DNA from: Epiperipatus broadwayi
Taxonomy: Eukaryota; Onychophora; Udeonychophora; Euonychophora; Peripatidae
DNA length: 64,000 nucleotides
Direction: 5' to 3'
Assembly: GCA_028023455.1 (NCBI GenBank)
Contig: JAQFVV010000022.1
Location: forward strand, 8,759,100-8,823,099
Below are positions 47,116 through 59,204 of this stretch, piece after piece. The notes under the pieces are model-generated. The model saw only the letters and a list, made by a program, of their open reading frames with translations. It did not search any database and was not told the origin of the DNA. Position numbers and translations under genes: made by a program. Numbering within the stretch: the first letter of the stretch is position 1; every line of letters begins with the position of its first letter.

Positions 47116-48298
47116 TAACATCTTAAGATAACTGTATGAGGTTTTGGTCTCATTTTTTTTATCTTCAGACAATCTTCAAATAATATGAAAAAAAAATTGA
47201 AAATTATAATTAAATTTGTCTCTGTAATGCATAAGTGATTTATTTTAATGGTGTTAATTTATATAACATGTTTGACATAATGTAGATTTTTTTCCATTAG
47301 AAATAGCAGGGTTTTTTGAAAAAAAAAATTCATATAATTTAATATATATATATGTAAGTAAAAACACTGCACTTAAAATCGAACAAGATCTTATCATTGG
47401 AATGAAATGTTAATTAATATCACAAACTAATATGATTAAATTCCCAAATAATTAAATAATTTAAAAAAGTATGTCATCATGTTTTGGGGTACAGATCATA
47501 TAATGATTGTAGCAAACATGCATATAAGTATTAAAACATATTTTAAATTTTTTTTAAAAAAAAAGATTGTGGAACATTAGACATTCAAGAAAATTGGTAA
47601 ATGTACTAACGTGAATAAAGGGTCAGTATAACTGGGAACAGGAAATGGTCACTATTAAATAATTGGAGATTCATTTTGAGTGTCAAATTTAGGGGGATAT
47701 ATAGGATATATAGGTAATTTTAAAGTGTTAGTAGAAGAGAATTAACAAGTATGTTTATTATGTATGTGTTTTATTATCCCCCCCCCCATAGAATTATGTA
47801 TTTGTGACAATGTGTAATAAAAAACAGGAGAGTTTGATGTTTTAAAAATATAAAAATTACAATTTTTTTATTGAATATAATTTTATAAATGACCACAGGA
47901 GGGAGTAACTATAGATTAATAAATTGGTGAGATCCTAAATGGAAGGAAAGCCAATTAGATAATATTACTATATTCTATATATAAAGTTGATTTTTTTTTT
48001 TTTTTTTGCTAATTTTTATTTTAAATTGATTTAAAATTATTTATGTATGACTATTCTTTAATTGTAATGGACAAAGTTTAGTGGTTTAAAACATTGGAGA
48101 AAATTTATAACTCCTGAAATAATGATCCTATGTTTCTATGTCTCATTTAATTTGGTCAGATTCTAGAGGATATGATCCTCAGTTTGATCTCGATTCTAAT
48201 ACTTCCATTGCTCAAAGTTTTTATGAATTCCCAATCAATAAACTATTGGATTACTTAACTTTTTAATAATTGACTGGAATAGAAGCTTAAAATTTTTA
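47116..48298. other. AT-rich intergenic DNA
   Basis: No gene seen. About 48060-48260 may belong to the same old dispersed family as 34280-34400. Confidence 0.45.
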
Positions 48299-48525
48299 AT
48301 TTGTAGTAGTATATTATATAATATTAATACCATCTATGTTTTTATTACTTTTTACAATGCCTTTTTACAACCCACTATTGACAGTTTCGATTGCCCCAGA
48401 AATCTTCTTCAGAACTTCTACTTATATTTCCAAACCTTAAGCCAATAGTGGGTTTTAAAAAAGCATTGTAAAAAGTAATAAAAACATAAACGGTATTAAT
48501 ATTATATAATATACTACTACAAATA
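48299..48525 (-). mobile_element. Family C hairpin element, copy 2
   Basis: Palindrome whose outer 30-plus bases pair perfectly (ATTTGTAGTAGTATATTATA at the left; complement at 48492-48525), followed by TTTTTATTACTTTTTACAAT and AACCCACTATTGAC arms. The minus strand carries a hammerhead-like core: CTGAAGA (complement of 48406-48412), an A, stem II GATT/AATC, GAAAC-TGTC with cleavage at 48380/48379. Stem I is weak (TT/AA plus one G-U). Confidence 0.75.
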
Positions 48526-48672
48526 CTTTTTACAATGCCTTTTTACAACCCACTATTGACAGTTTCGATTGCCCCAGCAGAACTTCTACGTATATTTCCA
48601 AACCTTAAGTCAATAGTGTTTTAAAAAAGCATTGTAAAAAGTAATAAAGAACATAGATGATATTAATATTAA
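48526..48672 (-). mobile_element. Family C hairpin element, copy 3
   Basis: Abuts copy 2 and repeats CTTTTTACAATGCCTTTTTA, CCCACTATTGACAGTTTCGA and, at the right, GCATTGTAAAAAGTAATAAA with GAACATAGATGATATTAATA. The part holding CTGAAGA is deleted, so no ribozyme. The two copies lie in tandem. Confidence 0.8.
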
Positions 48673-49597
48673 ATCGATTTGACAATGCAATAAGAAAGAT
48701 AAAGTTACAATACTTCACAAAGAAGTATATCATATACTAATATGAATTTTTTTATATGTAAAAGATGTAATATATTTTTGGGCAGAGGTCTTCTTGTGCA
48801 TAAGAAAGCTGGAAACCATTTATATGGTGGACAACCTTAAAATAAATCAGAACCACTATCATCGTTATGTATGATTTTAAAGACAATTCACTGGTCCGTC
48901 AATTTTCAGGATAATAATAACTGGATTACAAAGAAAAGAAATAAGCTTAACTTTACAGAGTTAATAAATTTTATTGAATATCAAAATAGTCAATAAAAAA
49001 AGATAAAAGAAAGTGAGGTAAAATTTTCTATTGTTAGAAATCATAACATAATTTTGGAAATAAACATGAACTTCCAAATATTAGGTAACACTAAAATGTT
49101 ATCTTTATTATATAAATACAGAGTCTTTTAATATTACTTTGCAACCTTATTGTATTGAAAACTTATTTTAGTTTCATAAAAAATTATAACATGATTAATG
49201 CTAATGTATGGGTAACAAAAAAGAGAGAATAGCCTTTTATTTTACATAATTAGGGAATTTTGAAAGTTTCCCTGATATTGAAATGATTATTTTTTACTCT
49301 GAGGGAAAATATTTGAATCTTGTTACTATATGTGTAAATAGTTTTAATATTGTATTTTCTTATTTTTTTTATATAATCTATTGTGTATTTATACATAATA
49401 AAACAGTTTTATGTTTGTTTTTATTCAAGAGTTATATTTATTTATGTTTTGACTTTATTGTTATACATGCAAGAACATAATAAAATATCCTTTCATTGAA
49501 GTTGCCTGATGGCCAATTTTATTATCTAGATAAATTGTCAACTGTTTTTTTTTTAATTCAAATTTTATTTATACTTTTCCAAATATATTAAACTTTT

Positions 49598-49735
49598 TAG
49601 TAATAACAATGTTTTTTTTTTCATGTGTCAAAGCATCGGACGGGATGCGAACTCGCATACCCGGGATAACTGCTTGTAAGGCAGCTGTGCTGACCATTCG
49701 ACCACCAACACTTGACTAGTAGTAATAACAATGTT
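49598..49735 (-). mobile_element. tRNA-derived SINE, copy 8
   Basis: SINE body 49614-49719 flanked by perfect 16-bp duplications TAGTAATAACAATGTT (49598-49613, 49720-49735). Minus-strand tRNA-like body with CTGCCTTACAAGCAG and a box B of GCGAGTTCGCATCCC. Confidence 0.92.
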
Positions 49736-50164
49736 AAACTTTAAATTAAACATAGCTTAATGTATATGTAAACAAAGGGAATAAATCACCCACCCACCCT
49801 TGCAGGCTATGACTTAAAAGCCTTCTAAATGTTAAACAAAGGAATCAAGAATAGAATGAATCCACCTGATGTTTATAAGCATACCTTTGTCAATATTGTT
49901 AGTAATTCAGAGTAAAATTAATTATCAACCAGATGGAATATGGCAATTAAGAGTTATTAAACTCATAATTAATAATACACGGCTGGAGACAGCATCTTAC
50001 TTTTAATACTTTGATTGTAATGATTAAGTAAGATTTAATATGTTTATAATAACAATATTATTAGTAGAGAATGCAATGTTTAAATGGTATCATTTGTCTT
50101 TCTTTTTTTTGAATATTGCTGACTTAATTGGGGATTGAATTGAAGATTTAGGATGGTGCTCCAT

Positions 50165-50320
50165 TTAACTAGCCCGACAGCGAAGTCTAAATGGTTAGAG
50201 CATCAGATTAAATTCAGTATTCACAAATATAAAGATTATCAATTTAATCCCTATATTGGAGTATCATTTGATTAAATCAACACTACCAGAAGAATATATT
50301 AATGGCAATACTAATATTAT
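50165..50320 (+). mobile_element. Possible tRNA-derived SINE (second family)
   Basis: GAAGTCTAAATGGTTAGAGC resembles a tRNA D-arm/box A; about 50 bases later ATCAATTTAATCCC resembles box B; then AATCAACACTACCAGAAGAA, in the same order as the element at 59210. Diverged; limits approximate. Confidence 0.5.
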
Positions 50321-51180
50321 TTATTCAGAGTGCTATATTTTGCAGAAAAAAATGTATAGGTAACTTGATAGTTATAAGTTATAAAACTAAGTTTACTCCA
50401 GAGAAAAATAATAATGAAATGTAAATACATATCTAAGTTTTAAAAAGCAATAAAAAAGTTCGCTAATAATTAAAGGAAACGTAAATAGATATGTAAGTTT
50501 AAAAAATAATGAAAAATTGATTCTATAATAATAATAATAAAATTGCTTAGATAATTTTCATTTAAGTTAATAGCAATGAAGAAAGATGGTTTGAAGATAA
50601 ATTAAACTTAAACAGACAGAGATTGTAGGTTTAAAAGCATTCTACAAAAGATTGCCAAAATATAAACCAAATTGTTAATTGTTAATTACAAGGCCTATGT
50701 ATTGTTAGGTAAGTGTGTATGTTATGTACACAAAATATTAATGTTAGATAATGTTTTCTTCCTATTAGCTTATTTACAGATAGAGATTTGCCATCTACCT
50801 GATTGTCTAAAAGAATTTAATAATTAGGATGTAAATCTTTTATGAAAAATAATAATTTGCTTTACCATGTGGTTTAATAACCATAGTATCATTCTATAAA
50901 TGGGGGGGGGGGCAAAAATAACCAGAATTTTCTAATAAAAAATTGTTTGTTTTTAAGTGTTAAAATTTTAATCTACTTCAAAATTATTATCCATTTGATG
51001 CAATACATCTGTCTAAATGTGTTTTTCATTTTTCAAAGTAGTCCAGAAATTTTTGCAAAGTAATGCCTTTTAATGCCTTCGTTATCCCCCCCCCCCCCCA
51101 ATTTCTGAGTTTGCAAAAAAAAAGAATTGAGACATTTTTTTATTCAAGAGATTAAAAAAAAAAAATGCACAAAGCGAGAT
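50321..51180. other. AT-rich intergenic DNA
   Basis: No gene. Contains G and C homopolymer runs near 50905 and 51090. Confidence 0.45.
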
Positions 51181-51188
51181 TAAGCAAA

Positions 51189-51741
51189 TATGGCTGATAA
51201 ATAAGCTGGATCATGCTGAATTTAATTAAAAAGTGTTTCACACTCAAGGCATTGAAAGATGACACTTTGTTGGAGTGGACTTGTACTCTTTTCTTTGCCA
51301 CAAAACTAGATGTTTACATTTTACTGCATCACATAAATGTTTCAAAACTTGAAGATAAAATGTCTGAGCATTATGAACTAAATCTGAGAGAAAAATCCCA
51401 TTTGTATATAAAAAAAATCAGCATTGTTTTAATTTTGGACTTCTTTGCCAAACTTTTTAGGAATGTGATGAATTTAAAGTTTAATTAAATCACTCATAAG
51501 CTTGAATTTTTATGATATCAGCTTGCTTATAATCTGTTTCAAGCATTACAAATGTTTTCATTGCACTTTTCTGGAAATTAAAACAGAAGTTCACATAGTT
51601 CAAACTTTTCTGCTATTATTAAAAAATCGACGAATACATGAAATGCATTTTACAAAAACATGTGCTACATGGCCTCACAATTTCAAATGGTTATGTCATT
51701 TGGCAGATTTATGCAAATGGGTTTCTGAAAGAAGTATGTAA
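51189..51741 (+). pseudogene. Unassigned possible protein relic
   Basis: Two successive open frames (51213-51488 and 51502-51741) in different phases are less AT-biased in amino-acid content than the surroundings (for example DDTLLEWTCTLFFATKLDVY and ATWPHNFKWLCHLADLCKW). The pattern W..xLFFATxLxxxLxxxN vaguely resembles the hAT-related proteins that carry a W...LAFLTDxxxHLNxLN motif, but I would not name it on this. No full-length domain, no initiation context and no neighbours to support it. Confidence 0.25.
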
Positions 51742-51954
51742 CAGCTAAAGCATATACTAGAACAGGCATGCAAATCAGAGACAGATTCCGGTTATTTTTG
51801 GATCCCCGTAAAAGAAGATTATCTTTTAAAGTAAAGAATAGACTAAATCCATAACTATATTTAATGTTTATTTGTATTAATTCAATTTACAAATAAAACA
51901 TATATTAGCATTCTTTTATTGCTCATGAAATATTTCATGATCCTACTACTACAA

Positions 51955-52200
51955 TAAACATCACATGATCATCATTTTTTATGCTTGCTTATAACTGTTA
52001 TTAAAACAGGCAAAACTTACTATATGTATTACTACACACTGCGAGGCTCCTCACTGACAAAGGTCATGAGCCAGAAACTAGTCTGGGGATATTGAATGAG
52101 TAGGCACTAGATGGGGGTTTTATGCACAAGTCTTCTGGCATCAATTGATTACTTTAGCTTGCAGTGTGTGGCAATACTTATAGTAAGTTCTTCTGCTCTA
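51955..52200 (-). mobile_element. Family A hairpin element, copy 9
   Basis: Asymmetric tail at the left (AAACATCACATGATCATCAT, TATGCTTGCTTATAACTGTT), then GGCAAAACTTACTATATGTA and a shortened left arm, then the complete right half with a plus-strand decayed hammerhead: TCCTCA, CTGACAA (52054-52060), GAAACTAGTC, TGGGGATATTG. Duplications not found. Same arm subfamily as copy 5 (GCTTGCAGTGTGTGGCAATA). Confidence 0.8.
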
Positions 52201-52458
52201 ATAGAAGTTGTGTTTTTCAAGTTACTCCATACTGCCCTGTTATTACTTCAGGCAATTGAGGCTTACAAAATAATTCATTTACAGCCTCCTAAACATTAGT
52301 TATAGTTTGGGACAATAAATGTAATCTCTTATTTTAAAAAATGCTGCAATTATATGAGAGATGACAGTTTCTCTAAAGGACACTATTAGTGGATCTAAAT
52401 TGCAAAAAAAAAAAAAGAGCTAGGTAATATATAATTTTTGTTCTTTTTATTTAATATA

Positions 52459-53045
52459 TGTATAACAATAAAAATAAATAAATATAATGGTAATAAACTA
52501 ATATAAACAGACTTTCAATCTGCAGAAGTACTTTCAGTTAATTCCTTAACCTACCTCAACTGGTGTTAAATTCAAATAATAAAATGGAAACAAATGTCAT
52601 CAACTCAAATCCCATAAATCTTGAATTTTAATGTTAGCAATTTGTCTATTAATTAAATTCATTTTATTCCTAGTTATTAAAATTGCCTCTTTAATTTTTT
52701 TTATTATGGTTTCTCTCTTCATGAAGAATCTTAATATCAAACTTAAATTTATATTTACATGTCTTTTCATGATCCAAGAAAACTAAATCAATCATTAAAT
52801 CACTATTATTTTTACTTTTCACATGCTTGTATAACAATTCATGCTCATTTAATCATTTTTCTATTCTGCACCTCGATTCTCCTATATATGATAACATGCA
52901 TCTGCAAAAATTTGATACACAATTTTACTTTTCTGCTTCATAGGTATAACATTTTTAGAATTATTCACTAATTTATTAACATTATTTAAAACATGGAATG
53001 AAACATTAAACACATTCTTATATATATTCTTAAAAATACATTTGA
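52459..53045 (-). repeat. Inverted 5' arm of Penelope-like element
   Basis: An inverted copy of the element's own 3' end. It matches 54565-55152 in reverse complement: for example AACCTACCTCAACTGGTG, TCATGATCCAAGAAAACT, TTATTAACATTATTTAAAAC and GAAACATTAAACACATTC on this strand. It therefore encodes, on the minus strand, a second copy of the GIY-YIG C-terminus. Partial inverted copies at the 5' end are a known feature of Penelope elements. Confidence 0.9.
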
Positions 53046-53049
53046 TTCA

Positions 53050-54587
53050 GAATACATTTTAATTCGCAGAGCAAAATACATCAGTGATACTTGGGATGAT
53101 TATGATTTGGAATTAATTGCAGCTGTTCAAAATTTATTTGAAAAGATTTTTGGTGATAATTATATTGCTGATGAAAGTATCAAGGAAATTAATTGTAATA
53201 AATTTAATATGATTCTGTATAAGAAATCATGGGAATTGTCCATTTCTGAATTTAAACAGTGGCTGAAGAATGATAATGTGATTTGTTTGAAAGAAGATAA
53301 AGGACTGCAGATGTGTTTAATGATGAAATGTCAGTATATTGAGAAAGTTAAAGTGCAAATGGATAAACTGGTTTTCTTTTTGATTGAAAAATATATATAA
53401 TATGGATGGTCAGAGATAAAATTTATTAACAATATTTTTATCAATAATTATGTGCTTATAATGCTCATTAAAGAAGTTATATATATTATTAAATTTATTT
53501 AAAGCTTAGCACTTTCAAAGCTCTATGGCTTCATAATCAATATTTTTAAAAGTGCTAAAATAACAATATTATTAAAAATGCTAAAATAAAAGTCTTAAGT
53601 AATAATGAATACTATAAGATATATCCTTCATGTACTGTATGTCCTTGTATTTTTGCAAATATAAAGTTACATGAAGAAAGTAATCCTTTGCAAATTGTGT
53701 TTTCATTTTGGTGGTTCATTTATGTATCAAACTTTTAAAGATATTGGGAAGCTGTTACAAAAGATTTTAAGATTTGGGGAAAATACTATTGCTTCATCTT
53801 TTGACTTTGTAGATAGGATTAAAAATGTAGTGATTAATGAGAAAGATGTTACTGCTTCATTATATTTAATAAAAATATATGTTTCTATTGATAGAGTGTT
53901 TATAAATATGTGATAAAATTTATTATTGATTCTTTAAAATTTTTTGATGATAACATCGTTGCTTTTTTTGAAAGTGAATATTATAAAATGTCCAAAGGTT
54001 GGCCTAGGGCTCTGCCTGTTGTTATACAAGTTTGCAATTTTGTTTTGTTTACATATGAGAGTAGTATTTCAAATATATGTTCTTTGAAAGATATTAAACT
54101 TTACAAAAGATATGTGGATGATGTTTTTATTTGTGGAAATACCAATAATATGAATTTGCTTATAGAGGAGGTTGAATGAATTGAGATAGACTATTGAAAA
54201 GAGACAGGACAAAAGTATTATGCATTTGGATTTAATATTACAAGAGCTAATGCTATGTTAAGTTATAAATTAATAATCAAACCATTGCAAAAGAGGGGAT
54301 ATACAAATTGTAAATCCAAAGTACCAATTATGCATAAGATGGCAAGTTTTAGATCTTTTTGGTTTCATAATGAAAAATTCTGTCAATACCATTGTGATAA
54401 ATTAAAAAAATATTGAGATATTTGCCAAGGAATTGCTTGAAGTTGGTTATAAGATGGAATAGATTAACAATAATTTATATCAATTTAAAAAGAGTTATAA
54501 TAGTTTAAAGAAGTTGAAGATTGATAGTAAAAAATGAATATCTATTCCATTTATTTCAAATGCTCAAATGAAATTTTTTAAGGATAT
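53050..54587 (+). pseudogene. Penelope-like reverse transcriptase relic
   Basis: Plus-strand relic broken into several frames. The N-terminal part (about 53060-53400) reads RRAKYISDTWDDYDLELIAA onward. The next part holds SSFDFVDRIKNVVINEKDVT followed by the ASL-core of RT motif A (53671-53913, where an insertion disturbs the frame). The third (53910-54179) has EYYKMSKGWPRALP, and then LYKRYVDDVFICGNTNN; the YVDD catalytic box is at 54111-54122. MHLDLILQ (about 54215) is the FLDL-like motif. ELLEVGYKM and NNLYQFKKSYNSLKK (about 54430-54510) correspond to the RT thumb/linker. Stops, frameshifts and an apparent deletion between 53400 and 53670 make it inactive. The GIY-YIG part follows within the right arm. 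Confidence 0.9.
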
Positions 54588-55152
54588 ATATAAGAATGTG
54601 TTTAATGTTTCATTCTGTTTTCCAAATAATGTTAATAAATTAATGAATAATTCTAAAAATGTCATACCTTTCAAGCAGAAAAGTAATGTTGTGTATCAAA
54701 TTTTTTGTGGATTATGTTATCATATATAGGTGCATTGAGGTGTAGTATTGAAAAAAAGATTAAAGGAGCATAAATTGTTATACAAGTGTGCAAAAAGTAA
54801 AAATAATAGTGATTTAATGACTACTTCAGTTTTCTTGGATCATGAAAGAATATGTAAATATACATTTAAGTTTGATATTGAAAGTATGAAGATTCTTCAT
54901 GAAGAGAGAAATCATAATAAAAGAAAAATTAAGGAGGCAATTTTAATAAATAGAAATAAAATAAATATAATTAATAGACAAGCTGCAAACATTAAAATTT
55001 GGGATTCATGGGATTTGCTTCAGTTTTGTTATTTGAATTTATTGCAGTTGAGGTAGGTTAAAGAATTAACTGGAAGTACTTCAGCAGATTGAAATACTGT
55101 TTATAATAGTATATTACCATTATATTTATTATTTTTATTGTTATTATAATAG
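54565..55152 (+). pseudogene. Penelope-like GIY-YIG end and 3' arm
   Basis: The C-terminal part reads FFKDIYKNVFNVSFCFPNNV, then NVVYQIFCGLCYHI (54685-54730), matching the GIY...C..C...YIG start of PLE endonucleases with both Y and C residues recognisable but the YIG degraded, then KKRLKEHKLLYKC (54750), FLDHERICKYTFKFDIESMK and IKEAILINRNKINIIN. The frame ends near 55056, followed by a non-coding tail (GGTAGGTTAAAGAATTAACT) shared with the inverted arm at 52459-53045. One frameshift lies at about 54730-54748. Confidence 0.9.
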
Positions 55153-55369
55153 GTTTTAATTAATGGACATTTTATTTGTGTATATATATTCACACACACA
55201 CATAAGATTTAATAAATAAAGAATTGAATTTTTAAAAGTCTATTTATATATATTATAATGGAATTAGATTGAATTGAATATGACATACACACACACACAT
55301 ATAATATTCAAACATAAGTATATTGTCTGTACTAAACTTAATGTAATATTCAGACTGTATTCTGCTCAA

Positions 55370-55790
55370 TTCCTCTTCTGTGTATTTAAATGGACATATT
55401 AAGATTCTATATGTGAGGGGTCAGAGTGACTTAAAGTCAACATGGGTATGACAATAATATTGACATCAACAAGGGCATTGAGTGTTCCATCATAAGATTT
55501 TCAATTATATGGATGGATGAAGAGTCGGAGGATGGAAAAAAATCAAAGACTTGTCCATTAAAGTTTGAAGATTTTCTGTCTTAATATAAACTGAGCACTG
55601 ATTGCATATATGTGTGGAGATGGTGATCTGGACCAACTGATGAGTGCTGGTTCGGCACAAAATATGTATATTGGCGATCATTTAATCTTTTTCACACGGT
55701 ATGCGGTCATGTGTATTGGTTGTATAAGATGGAGTGCATAGCTGTATGGAGCTTTAAAATCTGAGTTTAAGTCTCTTCTAAATAATATAT
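55370..55790 (+). mobile_element. Family D retroposon, copy 2
   Basis: Collinear with 565-960: TGAGGGGTCAGAGTGACTT, GTCAACATGGGTATGACAA, TTGAGTGTTCCATCATAAG, CTTGTCCATTAAAGTTTGA, CTGAGCACTGATTGCATATA, then the hammerhead at 55625-55679 and the downstream GCGGTCATGTGTATTGGTTG, GATGGAGTGCATAGCT and a box B-like CTGAGTTTAAGTCTC. No ORF. It starts just 3' of the Penelope-like element's arm, separated by a CA/TA-rich stretch (55153-55369). Flanking duplications not identified. Confidence 0.75.
55625..55679 (+). ncRNA. Hammerhead ribozyme (family D, copy 2)
   Basis: Core CTGATGA at 55637-55643. Stem II GTGC/GCAC is a perfect 4-bp helix with a canonical G-C at its base and loop TGGTTCG. Stem III ATA/TAT with a 2-nt loop; cleavage predicted after ATA (55670/55671). 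Stem I CCAA/TTGG, internal loop, then GATC/GATC. One core change: the conserved G of GAAA is A (AAAA at 55659-55662), which should abolish cleavage in this copy. Compared with copy 1, the outer stem I changed from AATC/GATT to GATC/GATC, keeping all four pairs. Confidence 0.75.
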
Positions 55791-55799
55791 ATAAATATA

Positions 55800-57756
55800 T
55801 AATGAAATACTAGATCTAATTACCTGTAGTACAAAATAATAGTACTAAATAACTTAAATCTTTTAGTTAACTTATTCAACAATTATTTATTTCTTTTCTT
55901 TTTTTAATTGTAACTCAATGTAAACATGTTTCCATGTTTCATAAGAAAAGTTTATATTTAACAAAAATTCATATGCTATATTTATGATTATGTAATAGTT
56001 TTGAAAGCATGCTATGCATATGAATTTTTGTTAAATATGTTTTTTTTATGAAAGACAAAAAGTGTTAGCATTGAATTAAAATAAGTTATTGTAAACTTTT
56101 TAGAAATATTTTATTAGATTGTACAAATTTAATATTTTTATTTTTTAATTGAGAAAAGAAATGAATAAAATAATTCATTTTCTTTCTTTGATTTTTAAAA
56201 ATACAATCACTTTATTTATAGTTTTATTTTAAAACATATTAACTTTTGTCAGTGTTAAAGTGTGTAAAACCTTTTTTAATGAATTTAAAACTTTTATTTA
56301 ATTGTAATTTGTTTATTCAAAATAATTAATGCTTAATGTTAAATATAATAACATTCAAGATTTGTTTTGCAAGAGGATCTATTTGTTTTTATAAAACCAA
56401 TCAAATGGTTTGCTATATTTTTTGATTGAATTAATTTTTAAAAAAACCATTAATTTGTTGTTGTTTTTTTGGTAACCAGTCATTTTCTATTTTTGTTTTT
56501 TAAAAGTCGTTTTCCAATATTAAATATGTGAATATATTAAAGGCTTTTGCAAAATTGAAAGTTCAGTATATAGTATTCATTACTAGTTGCAGTAATACCC
56601 AGAGTAAAAATTGAAAAGTCCTTGCCATGGATAAAATGCATGAGCCAGTTAACCCATTGTTATTATTCCTTGCTATCATGAAATAATAACTGATTAAAAA
56701 CCCTTTTTTGGATTATCTGCTGCTTCTTTCTTATAAGTGGAAGGATATCATCTGTGGAATCTAATCTCATGTGTACGTATAAGACACATAAAGAGTTTAT
56801 CAAGAATTTATCTCCTATATGAACAACTGACTTCAGGGAAAGCCTACCAAGAATTCTACTTGAACATGAAGAAAACTGATTATGGATTTATTGTTTTTGT
56901 ATTGCCTAAATATTATCGTGTGAGTTTACATATAGAGAGTTAATGTTAAGTAAAACTTTTAAGAATGTCCAACTAGAGAATTCCTTTGCAAAACAAGTTT
57001 TTTTAAAACTTTAAATATTAATCACACATATAAAGTGATTTTTATTCAAAATTCTAAGTAAGATACAAATTTCAGAGTTCTTTTTGTCTAATTTTATTTA
57101 TGCATTTACTTACATTTTAAACAATATTTTAAAACATATATTAAATCAAAATGTTTTCTTAATACACACTGAAATAAAATTAATTTAATATTTTGGATAT
57201 TTTAATAACAAAAAAAGCTCCCTGAATTAAAAATTGAAAATGATGTGCATATGAAGATGCTCTTATGTATAAAAATATTCATATTAACCAAGTATTCTGG
57301 TTAACCCTTTTTTGTGCATAGCTATTCATATTAAACAAATATATCTATAAATTTCATGTGCATTATTGTTACATATATGAACCATTATAGTTATTAATTT
57401 TATATTAAATATTTTGTCTAGTAAAATATAGTCTTAGTTATGTATTCCTGATTGGATAGTAATATTCTGTTTAGATATTATGACATACTTTTACAAACTA
57501 GTAAAGAGTTAACATTTTTCCTGGTTCTTCTCTCTGAAGATGGGACATAGTCCAACCACTCTATTTTATTGTGATGGATTTGTTGTACAAAAAGAACTGA
57601 TTGTATAAGGTCATGATGATCATCATCATTAGAGCAGAGTTTCTCACTATTTCCTTAATTCAATTAGATACCAATACATCTTTGACAAGTCAATGTGGAA
57701 TCTGTATGGATTACTGCTAGATACATTCGACATGTTGAATGCTATTCCATCATAGC

Positions 57757-57758
<2 letters not shown>
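55800..57758. other. AT-rich intergenic DNA
   Basis: No gene accepted. Contains a hairpin at 55940-56050 (listed separately). The open frame at 56737-56943 has no recognised domain. Confidence 0.4.
55940..56050. repeat. Short inverted repeat
   Basis: ATATTTAACAAAAATTCATA with TGCTATAT on the left pairs with TGCATATGAATTTTTGTTAA on the right across about 45 bp. Confidence 0.8.

Positions 57759-57849
<91 letters not shown>
57759..57849. repeat. (CT)n(TA)n microsatellite
   Basis: About 9 CT units followed by about 35 uninterrupted TA units. A neighbouring (CA)n tract lies at 58026-58045. Confidence 0.98.
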
Positions 57850-57851
<2 letters not shown>

Positions 57852-58364
57852 TTATAAACATAAGCTTTTCAAAAGACAGATGGTACCATTTGTCCCCTTA
57901 GCATTTGTTTTTATATATGCTTAATTTATTCACAATTTTAAATGAGGGAGAGAATTTGCAATATATATAAAACATATATTGCTGTTTATATAATTGAAAT
58001 GAAATAATAAAGTTCTTTTATATATGCACACACACACACACACACTTTGGAGAAAATTATTTGTATAGGATATGATTTTCTATATAAAGCAATGAATTAA
58101 CAAACTGTCAGATTGTTAAACTTCTATAAATGGGAACCTGATAGCATGGATGATAAAACCTATGTCCTATTTCTATCATGAGATTTTTCAATGAATCCTA
58201 TTTATATGAACAGCTTTGATGAAGAAAGGGTTTTAAATTAACATTGATGGTAGTCTTATTTTTTTATGGAAGGTTATGTGACAGTACTTACCAGAAATAT
58301 GGTGGAGAATTTTGATTAATTTAGTGCTACTTCCATTTATTTATAAGAAAAATCAATAATATTA

Positions 58365-58485
58365 ACATCATCTATGTTCTTTATTACTTTTTATAATGCT
58401 TTTTACAACCTACTATTGACATTTTTGATTGCCCCAACAATCTTCTTCAGAATTTCTACTTATATTTCCAAATATTAACAAGAAA
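58365..58485 (-). mobile_element. Family C fragment, copy 4
   Basis: One arm plus core: ACATCATCTATGTTCTTTAT, ACTTTTTATAATGCTTTTTA, CCTACTATTGACATTTTTGA, then the complement of CTGAAGA at 58444-58450. Minus-strand stem II GATTG/CAATC is intact, but GAAA has become AAAA. The other arm is missing. Confidence 0.75.
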
Positions 58486-58979
58486 TATCATTTGCATAAT
58501 TAAGGATTAACTTTGGTTAATGTTTGTTAAACTACTACAGAAACATAAAATCATAAATATTGAAACATACTCCAAAAAAGAAAAGCATGTTGGGCATAAG
58601 TGTTAAAATAGAAAGAATACATAATTTAAAGGTGTCAACCCTGTCATGGTTTAATGAAGTGGTATAGAGACAGATTTAGTATGGCAAATTTTGTCACTTC
58701 CAATGTTCATACTTCTTATGAAATCCCAAATAAAGACCATTTGATTATTTTCCTTATTTATTGCCAGATTGTAGGAGGATATTTCAAATAATTTAAACAC
58801 AATAGTATAACTTTTTATTGTTAATTTCTAAACTTGAGTTTTTTATAATATAGATATGTTTCAATTACTCTTGTTTGTTCATCTTCAGTTGAAACTTTTC
58901 TTTATTTTACTCAATTTAGCATCATAGTAACATAATGGCTTGAGAATTATAAATGTCTGTATTGAAACTCTGTGTTATT

Positions 58980-59025
58980 TAAATACCACATGATCACTTA
59001 ATTAATAACCAATTGTTTATTGATA
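58980..59025 (-). mobile_element. Possible family A tail fragment
   Basis: AAATACCACATGATCACTTA with CCAATTGTTTATT resembles the asymmetric tail of family A. Short and diverged. Confidence 0.35.
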
Positions 59026-59204
59026 TTTTTATTTTTAAAGAAATTTGCATTTATAATAAAATTAAGCATAAAAATTTTAAAACTAAAATTTAAAAAATTA
59101 ATTTGTTAATTAATTTAATATGTACATTTAGAAAAACAAGTGGAAAAACTTATCTGTATATGCCAGTCTATGGTGATTTTGTATCTCATATTGTAAGACC
59201 ATTT

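Noticed and set aside
52500-52545. Possible hammerhead in the Penelope-like element's tail (also 55060-55105)
   Set aside because: The two arms read CTGAAAGTACTT and CTGGAAGTACTT; neither gives CTGANGA with a paired stem II. It may descend from one, but I cannot draw it.
57528-57580. CTGAAGATGGGACATAGTCC, with a GGAC/GTCC hairpin after CTGAAGA
   Set aside because: No GAAA box follows at the right place and no stem I partner was found.
57739-57924. Open frame with a long alternating Tyr/Ile run
   Set aside because: It is the translation of the TA microsatellite.
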